From the NCBI RefSeq assembly GCF_001028175.1, contig NZ_AEJF01000131.1, positions 1 through 64,000 on the forward strand: a stretch of 64,000 nucleotides of DNA, read 5' to 3'. Positions 46,989 through 55,788 of the stretch are shown here, in pieces. Position 1 is the first letter of the stretch. Every line of letters starts with the position of its first letter. Below the pieces are notes generated by a model that was not told the origin of the DNA, ran no database searches, and worked only from the letters and a program-made list of their open reading frames with translations. The position numbers and the translations under genes are program-made. This stretch comes from Caballeronia mineralivorans PML1(12) (GTDB lineage Bacteria; Pseudomonadota; Gammaproteobacteria; Burkholderiales; Burkholderiaceae).

Positions 46989-47330
46989 ACAAGAACCTCT
47001 GAAGTGAATGTTCGTCATCTGACTGGAGGTTCGCGGCCCGCTCGGGCAGTGTCCCGGAATAACCAATCATCGCTGTGCAGCGTATAGAAGGCGGGGCGTC
47101 GGCAAAAATACATTAATGGCATTGGCGCCATAATTTTTTGGTATCCAACTCGACGACATCGCGTTTTTATATTTGACCCATCAAAGGGCACCTATATACG
47201 CAACGCATGGCAGAGATATCACTATTGTATTTTTCATGAATGACTCGTGTCCCTACACTGGGTCCACGCACTCCCAACGATTAATCAATCGCAACGAGCC
47301 GCACAACTCACCCAACTGTAAGGACCGGAA
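46989..47330. promoter_or_regulatory. Divergent control region of the sulfur island
   Basis: This 342-base AT-rich gap separates the DoxDA gene and the DUF4148 gene. It has an imperfect dyad ATTAATGGC-N6-GCCATAAT (47113-47134), a candidate operator for one of the LysR-type regulators of the island. No gene was seen. Confidence 0.4.
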
Positions 47331-47585
47331 ATGAGCAAGATCTTCTCTTCTTCCCTCCCTGTCGCATTGACACTCGCAGCATCGCTGCTCTGTTCGGCAG
47401 CACAGGCTGCTCAACAAGACGCAGGTGCATCGCAGCCGCAAGTCTCCCAGACCCAGCACCTGCCCTCCGGTGCCGCTGCCCAGCAAGCGCACGGGCTGAC
47501 GCGCAAGCAGGTCTACGATCAGCTGGTTCAGGCAGAGAAGGACGGGTCGCTAGCACGCATCAACGCCCTGTACGAGGGAGGCTGA
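47331..47585 (+). CDS. DUF4148-type small secreted protein
   Basis: The protein has 84 residues, with a signal peptide ending SAAQA and a DUF4148 motif LTRKQVYDQLVQAEKDG. The family is abundant in Burkholderiaceae, of unknown function, and generally periplasmic. The start at 47331 has an AGGA-type ribosome site (TAAGGACCGGAA). Two relatives lie at 52626 and 53056. Confidence 0.9.
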   Translation: MSKIFSSSLPVALTLAASLLCSAAQAAQQDAGASQPQVSQTQHLPSGAAAQQAHGLTRKQVYDQLVQAEKDGSLARINALYEGG

Positions 47586-47762
47586 GCGTATCTGTGCACT
47601 CACTCATGAGTAGATTCGTAGTCCGTATCGATATCGAGCGATGCATCAACTTTGCGTGTCTCGCAACAGATAAACCCGCAGCGCCGGGACTGGGCGCGAC
47701 GGGGCGGCCGGACAGGTCCGCCTCGCGCGATCTCCTACCTGCGCTCGCCTCACATTGCAGCC

Positions 47763-48533
47763 ATGAGCAACCTGAATCCGCAAACCGTACTGTCCGTTCA
47801 CCACTGGACGGATACGCTTTTCAGCTTTACCTGCACGCGCGATCCGTCGTTTCGCTTCGAAAACGACCAGTTCACCATGGTGGGTCTTGAAATCGACGGC
47901 AAGCCGTTGATGCGCGCCTACAGCATTGCAAGCGCGAACTACGATGAAGAACTGGAATTCTTTAGTATCAAGGTTCCGGACGGCCCGCTCACGTCGCGAC
48001 TACAGCACCTGAAGAGCGGCGATCCGCTGCTGATTGGCCGCAAACCGACCGGCACGCTGATCGTCGATAACCTGCTGCCCGGCCGTGTGTTATGGCTGCT
48101 CTCCACCGGCACGGGCCTCGCGCCATTCATGAGCGTGATTCGCGACCCGGCGGTGTACGAGCGCTACGATCGCATTGTGTTGACCCACACCTGCCGGTAC
48201 GTCCGTGAACTTGCCTATCGCGACTACATCATGACCGCGCTGCCTCAACACGAGTTCCTGGGCGAGCAGGCGCGTGAGCAACTGATCTATTACCCATCTG
48301 TCACTCGCGAGCCGTTTGCGAACACCGGCCGCATTACCGATCTGATCGACACCGGAGCGCTGTTCGTCGACACTGGACTGCCGCCGTTTTCGATCGAGCG
48401 CGACCGGATCATGTTGTGCGGTAGCTCCGCGATGCTGCGCGACACGCGCGTACTACTCGAAGCCCGCGGCTTCGACGAGGGTAATCAGTTGGCCCCAGGA
48501 CACTATGTGGTCGAGCGGGCCTTCGTTTCATGA
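47763..48533 (+). CDS. fpr: Ferredoxin-NADP+ reductase
   Basis: The ATG at 47763 (MSNLNPQTVLSVHHWTD) is the normal family start and gives 256 residues; the longer frame is not supported. FAD binding is shown by LMRAYSIASANYDEE, NADP binding by LLSTGTGLAPFMSVIRD and IMLCGSSAMLRD, and the C-terminal VVERAFVS is typical. It moves electrons between NADPH and ferredoxin or flavodoxin in the cytoplasm. In this island it may serve a redox step of sulfur metabolism or sulfite/siroheme enzymes elsewhere. Confidence 0.93.
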   Translation: MSNLNPQTVLSVHHWTDTLFSFTCTRDPSFRFENDQFTMVGLEIDGKPLMRAYSIASANYDEELEFFSIKVPDGPLTSRLQHLKSGDPLLIGRKPTGTLIVDNLLPGRVLWLLSTGTGLAPFMSVIRDPAVYERYDRIVLTHTCRYVRELAYRDYIMTALPQHEFLGEQAREQLIYYPSVTREPFANTGRITDLIDTGALFVDTGLPPFSIERDRIMLCGSSAMLRDTRVLLEARGFDEGNQLAPGHYVVERAFVS

Positions 48534-48591
48534 CCAGGCCGGCAAGCCAGCGTCATTCACCTTTGAACCATCTCCGTTAAGAGAACCAGTC

Positions 48592-49152
48592 ATGAAAAAA
48601 ATCAAAACTTTTCTCGCCACCGCTTTGGTTGCGCTCGCCTCTGTGTCAGCACACGCCGCGCCGGCGGATCCAGCCGGCTTCTGGACGACACCAACGATTC
48701 AGGGCTACGGAAACATTCACTATCTGCCCGACGGTGCGTTCAAACCGCAGCCTGGCCACACCTACAAGGTAGTCTTTGCGATGACGCAAGGCACCGCAAA
48801 GCCTGACAAAGTCAACCCGGCGCTGGACCACGTGGCGCGCACGGTCAACCTCTATGTAGCCGCAGGCGTGCCATTGGGCAAACTCAAATTCGTTGCAGTT
48901 GCCTATGGCGCGGCAACGCCGCTCGCACTCGACGATGCGCACTACCGGTCAGCGTACGGCGTGCCCAACCCCAATCTCCCGCTAATCGCGGAACTCAAGA
49001 AAGCCGGCGTGACAATCGCGGAATGCGGGCAGGCGGTGGCTGAACATCATTTCCAGTATGGCTGGATCGATCCGGATGTAACGCTCGCGCTGTCCGGCCT
49101 GACCACCGTCACCACCCTTGAGCAGCAGGGTTACGCGTTGATGCCGCTGTAA
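48592..49152 (+). CDS. Periplasmic DsrE-family protein
   Basis: The ATG at 48592 (MKKIKTFLATALVA) gives 186 residues. A signal peptide ends AHA-APADPAG. The DsrE fold follows: VFAMTQG, HVARTVNLYVAAGVP, LKFVAVAYGAA, and a conserved single Cys in VTIAECGQAVAEHH. In the family this Cys carries sulfane sulfur. It lies next to FNR, the ModA-like binding protein and the DoxDA gene, which supports a role in sulfur handling in the periplasm. Confidence 0.88.
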   Translation: MKKIKTFLATALVALASVSAHAAPADPAGFWTTPTIQGYGNIHYLPDGAFKPQPGHTYKVVFAMTQGTAKPDKVNPALDHVARTVNLYVAAGVPLGKLKFVAVAYGAATPLALDDAHYRSAYGVPNPNLPLIAELKKAGVTIAECGQAVAEHHFQYGWIDPDVTLALSGLTTVTTLEQQGYALMPL

Positions 49153-49200
49153 GCGCCCATTCGGCGCGCGTGCCATCTTTGATCATCCGGAGTCCACAGC

Positions 49201-50214
49201 ATGTTCACCATTAACCGAAAAACTCTCGCCGCATGCATGATGAGCGCCATCGGCGCCATCGTCATCGGGTCCGTCCATGCCGAGGGCGCGCCGGCCACCG
49301 GCATCACCGGCATCACGCATAGCCAGAGCGTCTATCCGCCGTGGCAACACGGCGCGAACAACGACAGTCCGGCACGCGGCTTGTCGTTCACCGAACCCGA
49401 CGCGGACAATCTTGCCGATTTCCATGGGGACCCCATTCATCCTTCGCTGGTGCTCTACGTCGGCGGCAACTACTTCTTTGCGATGGCGCCACTCGTGCAG
49501 GCGTTCGAGACGCATTACCCGCAGTACAAAGGCCATGTCTACTGGGAGACGATTCCGCCGGGCCTTCTAGTGAGGCAGATGGAAAACGGTGGCACCGTCA
49601 CGGTCGGCAACATGACCTGGACTGTCCCGGCTGATGTGTATCTTGCAGGGCTCAAGGCCGTGCAGAAGCAGATTGACGCGGGGCGTTTGCAGGCGCCGGC
49701 GGAGCCGTATGTGACGAATACACTGACCATCATGGTGCCAGCGGACAACCCAGCTCATATCACCAGACTCGCCGATCTCGGCCGGCCCGAGGTCCGGCTG
49801 GCGATGCCGAATCCCAAATTCGAGGGGATCGCACGGCAGATCAAGACGTCGCTCGAACATGCGGGGGGCGACACGCTGCTCAACGGCGTGTACGGCACCA
49901 AAGTCGCCGACGGGTCAACCGTGCTGACGCACATCCATCACCGGCAGACGCCGCTGTGGATTATGCAGGGCAAGGCGCAGGCAGGTGTCACCTGGCAATC
50001 CGAAGCGATGTTCGAGGAACGGGCCGGCCATCCCATCAGTCATGTGGACATTCCTGCTGCCGACAACACGACGGCAATCTATGCGGGGGCCATGACAACG
50101 CATGCGCCTCACGCCGAGGCTGCTCAACGTTGGCTGGACTTCATCCGCTCGCCCGCAGGGCTCGCGATCTTCGAACGGTACGGGTTCAAGCCCTACCAGG
50201 CTAACGCCGGATGA
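49201..50214 (+). CDS. Orphan ModA-like periplasmic binding protein
   Basis: The protein has 337 residues with a signal peptide (about 1-27, ending SVHA). LVLYVGGNYFFAMAPLVQAF and IMVPADNPAHITRLADL are of the type II binding fold of oxyanion binders (molybdate, sulfate, tungstate), and TAIYAGAMTTHAPHAEAAQR and GLAIFERYGFKPY close the second lobe. No permease or ATPase is nearby. It may therefore sense or scavenge a sulfur oxyanion such as thiosulfate, sulfite or tetrathionate. The start has a weak GGAG in TCCGGAGTCCACAGC. Confidence 0.8.
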   Translation: MFTINRKTLAACMMSAIGAIVIGSVHAEGAPATGITGITHSQSVYPPWQHGANNDSPARGLSFTEPDADNLADFHGDPIHPSLVLYVGGNYFFAMAPLVQAFETHYPQYKGHVYWETIPPGLLVRQMENGGTVTVGNMTWTVPADVYLAGLKAVQKQIDAGRLQAPAEPYVTNTLTIMVPADNPAHITRLADLGRPEVRLAMPNPKFEGIARQIKTSLEHAGGDTLLNGVYGTKVADGSTVLTHIHHRQTPLWIMQGKAQAGVTWQSEAMFEERAGHPISHVDIPAADNTTAIYAGAMTTHAPHAEAAQRWLDFIRSPAGLAIFERYGFKPYQANAG

Positions 50215-50298
50215 ACGCGCCTGCCACCAGCTTGCATCTCGTGCCGGGTTGCCCTCGGTAACCCGGCATCCACTCATCGTCCAGTCCGGGATCGCTCC

Positions 50299-51327
50299 GT
50301 GAACCTCCATCAATTCCGTTTCGTACGCGAGGCGGTTCGTCAGAAGCTCAATCTGACTGCTGTCGCCAAAACCCTCTATACGTCACAGCCTGGCATCTCG
50401 AAGTCGATCATCGAACTCGAAGACGAACTGAGCATCGAGATTTTTACGCGCCATGGCAAGCGGCTGAGCGCCGTTACCGACCGCGGCAAACTCGTCGTTG
50501 CGGCAGCAGAGAGGATTCTTCGCGAGGTCGAAGCCCTGAAGCGCCTCGGTGCGGATTATCTGGCTGACGATCAGGGGGAACTGATCATCGCCGCCACCCA
50601 TACGTGCGCTCGCTATCTGCTGCCCAACGCGATCGCACTGTTCAGGTCGAGCTTTCCAAAGGTCCTGGTTTCGATCCTGCAAGGCTCGTCCAGCCAGGTA
50701 TCAGCGATGATCCGCAACGGCGAAGCCGACCTCGTGCTGACGCCAGGGGACCTGTCTGGAGACGACACGCTGCTGACGCAACCTTGCATGATCTCGCGTC
50801 CCGTCGCGGTGGTGCCGGCCGGTCATCCTCTTGCCGGACGAGCCTGGCTCGAGTCTGACGATCTCTCGCGGTTCCCGCTGATCGTCGAGGACGACATGTT
50901 CAGGCAGCGGGAGATATTCAGGCAGGGCAGCCGTGCGCCCAATGTCGTGCTGCGCGCCGCCGACGCGGAAATGGTAAAGACCTACGTCGCACTGGGGCTG
51001 GGCGTCGGTATCGTCGAGGACATGGCTTTCGATAGGGAACGCGATTGCAGCTTGCGCGCGTTACCCTTCGAACACGTGCCCGGCTCACATACTGCCTATG
51101 TCGCGTTCAGGAGCGATGTTTCCATGCGAGGTTACGTGCGTACGCTAGTCGAACTGCTGTCGCCGGCGTCTTCGCGGGAACACGTCGGGCAGGCCATGCG
51201 AAACGCTGATGCCAACGTGGCAGATCTCGCGACGAACAACGTTACCCCGCTGCGGCATCCGACGCGACCCGCGCCAGCACCAGGTCGAAAAACGCCTGTG
51301 TACTCGGCGACAGCGACCGCCCCTTGA
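50299..51327 (+). CDS. CysB-like LysR regulator
   Basis: The protein has 342 residues. MNLHQFRFVREAVRQKLNLT and LYTSQPGISKSIIELEDELS (helix-turn-helix) are close to the CysB/Cbl branch that controls sulfur assimilation and uses O-acetylserine, thiosulfate or adenylylsulfate as signals. The effector pocket has THTCARYLLPNAI, where Thr residues match CysB sulfate contacts. The last about 28 residues are coded opposite the next gene. It is placed after the binding protein in the same direction and likely regulates the sulfur island. Confidence 0.93.
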   Translation: MNLHQFRFVREAVRQKLNLTAVAKTLYTSQPGISKSIIELEDELSIEIFTRHGKRLSAVTDRGKLVVAAAERILREVEALKRLGADYLADDQGELIIAATHTCARYLLPNAIALFRSSFPKVLVSILQGSSSQVSAMIRNGEADLVLTPGDLSGDDTLLTQPCMISRPVAVVPAGHPLAGRAWLESDDLSRFPLIVEDDMFRQREIFRQGSRAPNVVLRAADAEMVKTYVALGLGVGIVEDMAFDRERDCSLRALPFEHVPGSHTAYVAFRSDVSMRGYVRTLVELLSPASSREHVGQAMRNADANVADLATNNVTPLRHPTRPAPAPGRKTPVYSATATAP

Positions 51328-52141
51328 GCCACACCATGTGCAGCGGGCGCTCGATGCGAAGATCATCCACTTCGAGCACCGTCAGCTCGCCGCGGCGCAA
51401 CTCATCCTTCACGCTGAGCAGGGAAACGTAAGCGATGGCGTTCTGCGCGAGCAGCATCCGCTTGATGGCTTCGGTGTCGCTGACGGACATCAGCGGGTCG
51501 ACTTGCAAACCGATATGCCCGTAAGCCTCCTCGACAACCGCGCGCGTGCCCGAACCAGGTTCACGCAGAATGACCGTATGCGCAGTCAGGTCGGGCGGCG
51601 ATAACTTCTGTCCGGCACGCGGATGTCCGGCCGCGGCGACCGCGACAATTTCGTCGGCCCCGATCGGACGGGAATGCAGAATCGTGTTGTCGAATGGTCC
51701 CTCGATGAAGCCAAGCGCAAATGCATGGTCACGCAAACCGGCTTCGACTTGCTCGGTGTTGGTGACCGTCAGGTCGATCGCGACCTGAGGGTGGCTGGCG
51801 TTAAATTGCGCAATCATGCCCGGCACGAGATACACGCCGACCGTCGCGCTTGCACCTATCTTCACATGCCCGGCGCTGAGACCAGCCAGCTCCCTCAGTT
51901 CCCACTCCGCAGCGTCGGCGAGCGAGAAAATCTGCTCGGCATAGCGAAATAGTGTCGACCCCGCGTCAGTGAGCGCAACGCCTCGCGGCAGCCGGTCGAA
52001 CAGCACAAGTCCGAGCCGGTCCTCCAGCTCCCTGATTTCCCGCGTGACCGCTGGCTGGCTGACGTGCAGGCGCTCGGCCCCCGCGCTGACGCTGCCGGCG
52101 CGCGCAACCTCGAAAAACGCGAATAGATGAGTAAAGTTCAT
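51242..52141 (-). CDS. LysR-family regulator, CysL/CbbR-like
   Basis: The start at 52141 (MNFTHLFAFFEVARAGS) gives 299 residues; the longer frame from 52231 is not supported. The HTH is VSAGAERLHVSQPAVTREIR, and the effector domain has GHVKIGASATVGVYLVPGMI, as in the CysL/CbbR group that controls sulfite reductase or carbon fixation. It overlaps the CysB-like gene tail-to-tail by 86 bases. It may respond to a sulfur or carbon signal; that is inference. Confidence 0.9.
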   Translation of the reverse strand: MNFTHLFAFFEVARAGSVSAGAERLHVSQPAVTREIRELEDRLGLVLFDRLPRGVALTDAGSTLFRYAEQIFSLADAAEWELRELAGLSAGHVKIGASATVGVYLVPGMIAQFNASHPQVAIDLTVTNTEQVEAGLRDHAFALGFIEGPFDNTILHSRPIGADEIVAVAAAGHPRAGQKLSPPDLTAHTVILREPGSGTRAVVEEAYGHIGLQVDPLMSVSDTEAIKRMLLAQNAIAYVSLLSVKDELRRGELTVLEVDDLRIERPLHMVWLKGRSLSPSTQAFFDLVLARVASDAAAG

Positions 52142-52625
52142 TAGAGCTGCAATTCCCGCAAACAGCGCATGCACTGGGCCATGCCACAACGGCTGTACCT
52201 GTCGCGAAGCTTTCCGAAGCGACGGGGACAAAGCCGTCGCCGACAGGCAATGTTCTCCGTCGACCGGCGAGCCGTGGTTCCTCCTGGTCGCGATGCAGTG
52301 CAGTCAGGTCTGCCGGCGCCCGTGGAGTCGACCCGCGTCGCGTTTGCTGGTGCAAGCCCACATTCAGCTTTCGGCGGCATGCGTTACAGATATGGATCGT
52401 ATCGCAACAATATATTTTATTTCTCTCTCCCCGGTGAATACGATGTGGACCTGGAGGCGCTAAACAAGATCTGCACGTGCAATCACTGGTTCACGCAGAT
52501 TTGCGCCACGAACGCGGAAGACGAACGTCGCGCCGGGAGTTCCTGCCGCGCATAGAGTCAGGTTCTCTGCGTTCACCAAGATGTAGTCGATGTTTATTTA
52601 TTTATCGTCAATTTAGGAGTTCGAA
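52142..52625. other. Intergenic region, 484 bases
   Basis: It lies between the divergent LysR gene (minus) and the DUF4148 gene (plus). No recognisable protein or RNA gene was seen. A TAGGAG ribosome site precedes 52626, and an AT-rich block (about 52580-52615) probably holds the promoter. Confidence 0.4.
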
Positions 52626-52985
52626 ATGAATAAGTCTTATGTGTTTGGCCTTTCCATGATGCTGCTCGCGTCGACAGGCATCGCTTCTACCGCATCCGCC
52701 CAGGAGAAGACGCGCGCGGAAGTCCGTCAGGAACTGATCCAGGCAGAAAACAACGGCCTGCGTTTCGTGACCGACACGTCGTACCCCGACGTCAACCCGA
52801 TCTTTGCGCAACAGGCAGCCCAACTCAAGCAGCAAAGCGAAAGCGGCACGGGTGCCGACATGTCGGGTTCGAGCGCCGCCGGCCAAAGCGAAGCGGCAGG
52901 CAAAGTCGGCACCGGTCAAAGTCGTTCGGCCATTCCTGCCTGCGTCGGACCCGTCAGCTTCTGCACGCCGTACTTCGGCAGCTGA
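52626..52985 (+). CDS. DUF4148-type small secreted protein
   Basis: The protein has 119 residues. A signal peptide ends ASTASA-QEKTRAE, and KTRAEVRQELIQAENNG is the DUF4148 motif. The TAGGAG ribosome site is 9 bases before the ATG. The C-terminal part is Gly/Ser-rich with two Cys. A second relative follows at 53056, so the pair probably forms an operon. Confidence 0.88.
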   Translation: MNKSYVFGLSMMLLASTGIASTASAQEKTRAEVRQELIQAENNGLRFVTDTSYPDVNPIFAQQAAQLKQQSESGTGADMSGSSAAGQSEAAGKVGTGQSRSAIPACVGPVSFCTPYFGS

Positions 52986-53055
52986 CGCAGCAACATATCG
53001 CGCACGCCGATCGATTACGCAGCAACACCCATCATTCACTGAAGGAGAGCCAGTC

Positions 53056-53376
53056 ATGAAGACGCTCATTTGCCTTACCCTCGCCGTCAGCGCGCTCGCA
53101 AGCCCGGCACTGACCTTCGCGCAAACTCCATCTGGCCAGCTGACCCGTGCTCAGGTGCGCGCGGATATCATCCGTGTCGAGCAGGCCGGCTACCGTCCAG
53201 GAGGTGGCGACAATGACTATCCAGTCGAGATCCAGGCCGCCGAAGCAAAAATTGCTGAACAGGACGGAGCGCGGCGCGCGACCGATGCCGTGGGTGGTGT
53301 AGCGCAGGCCAGATCCTCGCAGACCGGCATGGCGGCAAATGCAATTTCGCCCCGTTCCCTGTTTGCCGGGCGTTGA
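53056..53376 (+). CDS. DUF4148-type small secreted protein
   Basis: The ATG at 53056 (MKTLICLTLAVSALA) has AAGGAGAG upstream and gives 106 residues. The signal peptide ends TFA-QTPSG, and LTRAQVRADIIRVEQAGYRPG is the DUF4148 motif. It has no cysteine in the mature part. It converges with the LysR gene ending at 53377. Confidence 0.88.
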   Translation: MKTLICLTLAVSALASPALTFAQTPSGQLTRAQVRADIIRVEQAGYRPGGGDNDYPVEIQAAEAKIAEQDGARRATDAVGGVAQARSSQTGMAANAISPRSLFAGR

Positions 53377-54345
53377 CTACACTCCGGCGGGTTCATTCGC
53401 CTCCATCCCACGCAGAATCCGGCTTACGTCTGGCAGCTCATGACTCACATGCCGCGCTGTTTCGAACAGTTCCGCGAGCCAGTTGACGAAGGCGAGCACG
53501 TGCAGCGGAACGCGGCGATGACGCAGATACGCGACTGATACCGGCATCGGTGCAGGCCTGTAATGCGGCAGCACTTCACGCAGCCGCCCAGAGTCGAGGT
53601 AGGGCTGTGCAAGCGCCCGCGGCGGCTGGATCAGCCCGAATCCACGCACTCCACATTCGAGATACGCATGTTCGTCGCTGACCTGCACGAAGCCTCCGAG
53701 TGGCACGTTGACCGTATCGTCATTAACCTGAAAATCGAAGTCCACCGCGCGCCCGGTCTGCGCGCGCATGCAATTCACCGCAACGTGATCGGTCAGCTCT
53801 TCGAACTGCAGCGGCGTGCCGTACCGCGCGAGATAAAGCGGGCTCGCACAGGTCACACGCTCAAGCGCGCCGAGTCGGCGGGCAGCGAGGCCCGACCCCG
53901 GCAGCGCTCCAGTCAGGATGCAGCAATCGATCGCTTCGCCAACCAGATCGACCTGCCGGTTACTGACGCCGAACGCGAGCAGGATATGCTCATGGCGCGC
54001 GTGAAAGTCGTCGAGCGCCGGAAATATGATCGCGTTCGCGACCACCGCCGGCATCTCGACGCGTAGCCGCCCGCGCGGCCGGTCGTCGGGATGCCGCAGG
54101 CTCGCCTCGATGTCGTCGATGTCAGCGAGAATCTGCACGCAACGCTCGTAATATGCGGCCCCCTCGGCAGTCAGGTTGAGCCGGCGCGTGGTGCGCACGA
54201 GCAACTGGATGCCGAGCATTGCCTCGAGGCTCTGCACTAGCGTTGTCGCGGTTGCGCGCGGAATTCCGAGCGACTGCGCGGCGCGGGTAAAGCTGTTGGT
54301 GTCGACGATGCGTACGAAGGTCTGCATCGCCATGATGCGATCCAT
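53377..54345 (-). CDS. LysR-family transcriptional regulator
   Basis: The start at 54345 (MDRIMAMQTFVRIVDTNSF) gives 322 residues; an ATG three codons upstream (54354) is possible but lies too close to AGGAG. The HTH is FTRAAQSLGIPRATATTLVQ, followed by a normal effector domain. MAMQTFVRIVDTNSFTRAA is the subgroup typical of regulators that control nearby small oxidoreductase genes. The last base of its coding region follows immediately after the DUF4148 stop on the other strand. Confidence 0.92.
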   Translation of the reverse strand: MDRIMAMQTFVRIVDTNSFTRAAQSLGIPRATATTLVQSLEAMLGIQLLVRTTRRLNLTAEGAAYYERCVQILADIDDIEASLRHPDDRPRGRLRVEMPAVVANAIIFPALDDFHARHEHILLAFGVSNRQVDLVGEAIDCCILTGALPGSGLAARRLGALERVTCASPLYLARYGTPLQFEELTDHVAVNCMRAQTGRAVDFDFQVNDDTVNVPLGGFVQVSDEHAYLECGVRGFGLIQPPRALAQPYLDSGRLREVLPHYRPAPMPVSVAYLRHRRVPLHVLAFVNWLAELFETARHVSHELPDVSRILRGMEANEPAGV

Positions 54346-55085
54346 CACGGGCATTTCTCCTATGGATTTCGGGGCACCGCGATGTCATTCATCTCAAGGT
54401 CGTAGCACACCTTATCTTTTTCCCACTGTCCGCCTCGAGCAGGTCAAGCCGCGCTGTTATCCATTCTTCAGTGTCCCGATCATGCGCGTCATCATGCGTG
54501 CCTCCCTGGGTGTGCTTCCTCGTCCGCTCAGTTCTCGATACGACGTCCGGGTTGGTGGTGATAGATTAGTGCCGGGCATCGAACGGTGGGAGTGACAAGT
54601 GTGGCGGGATTCAAATGGACCATAGACTCGCTAGTCACCGCAGCGGCGCATTGAATCGGGTCGCCTTGCCCGACGACGCGCGTGCACGCGTGTTCACAAT
54701 GGCGGGGCCGGCTCGCATGGAATGCGCGCTCAGAATTTAGAAGACTTACAATATGGAGCTTATTGCGGTCAGCGCTGCATCAATGCTGGTCTGCGTGAGG
54801 CTCGAACAATAAGGCAGGCAGGGAGACGCTGAAGGACCGGGCAACCGTTCCGCGTGTTCGAGACGACCGGATTCTGCTGGTTCTTTTTCGCTGGTGTAGC
54901 GCATCACACAACCGCACAGCCAACAACGAAATCGCAGAGTACAGGTGGTTCATTCCCGTCAAGATAGCGACGCTTTCCGCCAGCGTGCCAACTGGTGGAA
55001 TCGTGCAGCACTTCTTGCGACATATTGGCATCCTGGCGCCTGACGACGTACGGCGGCCATAGCGAAACGCGAACCGGGAGGCCCC
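54346..55085. other. Intergenic region, 740 bases
   Basis: This gap holds no gene that I can defend. A minus-strand frame (54780-55109) has no good ribosome site or recognised motif. The 55086 gene has a GGGAGG site at its right end. The region next to it contains pseudogenes, so it may be decayed sequence. Confidence 0.45.
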
Positions 55086-55349
55086 ATGAATCGCATTTAT
55101 CAGTATCACGGGTTCGAGATTGCCGTGGCCGTTGAGACCGACTTCGGCTGGAAGGGTGCGCGCGGTGTGCCAGCCAGCGTTGGATACGTGGCGATCGTGA
55201 AAATCAGCAAGGCGGACGGCTCTGTCAGCGTCTTTTCCCCACTGCGCCTCGGCGAATTACAAGGCAAGCGATTTACCAGCGAAAGCGACGCGCTCATGAG
55301 CGGCTACAGCGCTGGTCGACGTCTTGTCGACGACTTGCTGGCTTCGTAA
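55086..55349 (+). CDS. Small conserved-looking protein, unknown function
   Basis: The protein has 87 residues with a strong GGGAGG ribosome site before ATG 55086. It is soluble, with MNRIYQYHGFEIAVAVETDF, GYVAIVKISKADGSVSVFSP and SDALMSGYSAGRRLVDDLL. The pattern resembles small beta-sheet proteins common in Burkholderia and relatives, with unknown function. I cannot name the family with certainty. Confidence 0.75.
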   Translation: MNRIYQYHGFEIAVAVETDFGWKGARGVPASVGYVAIVKISKADGSVSVFSPLRLGELQGKRFTSESDALMSGYSAGRRLVDDLLAS

Positions 55350-55402
55350 CACGGCGCGCAGTTGCGGAACGTGGATATCGAGCGCGTCTTGCTTCCCGAA
55401 CC

Positions 55403-55519
55403 TTACAATCCGCGCGATCCTCGATCCCGTGATCTGCGGCGCAGCTTGTCACAACCCATGGCCATTGCCATCGAAAGCGCCCAAAAGGCGATTATCCCGC
55501 CGATGAAAAGCAGGTCCAT
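55403..55519 (-). CDS. Very small single-helix membrane protein
   Basis: The ATG at 55519 is preceded by CGGAGA 7 bases upstream. The 38-residue product MDLLFIGGIIAFWALSMAMA has one membrane helix followed by a basic tail (CDKLRRRSRDRG). It looks like the small KdpF-like proteins placed beside kdpA or other transporters, but no kdp gene is near, so it may be a relic or a stand-alone protein. It is too short for normal gene calls. Confidence 0.55.
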   Translation of the reverse strand: MDLLFIGGIIAFWALSMAMAMGCDKLRRRSRDRGSRGL

Positions 55520-55788
55520 GGTTTGTCTCCGATATTACATTTTTATGTCTTTAATCTTAGGCACGAACCCGTAAATGCCGCGTTAAAAGATTGAGGAGAC
55601 TTATAAAAGAAACAAAAACAGGTCGAAGGTCCGCACCTGCACGGAACCGCATCGCCTGATGTTTGACAGTAGTTAACAATTTGGCCCTAAAGCGCTCGAA
55701 ATCCGCGTCGACAATATAGCTACATAAAAGCACCTCCAACCGCTCTTGAGCGCGATTGCGGGTCGCTGACATTTCGGGCGGAGGGGCC

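Noticed and set aside
54780-55109. Minus-strand frame of 109 residues before the small gene at 55086
   Set aside because: No ribosome site, mixed basic composition and overlap with the start of a better gene.
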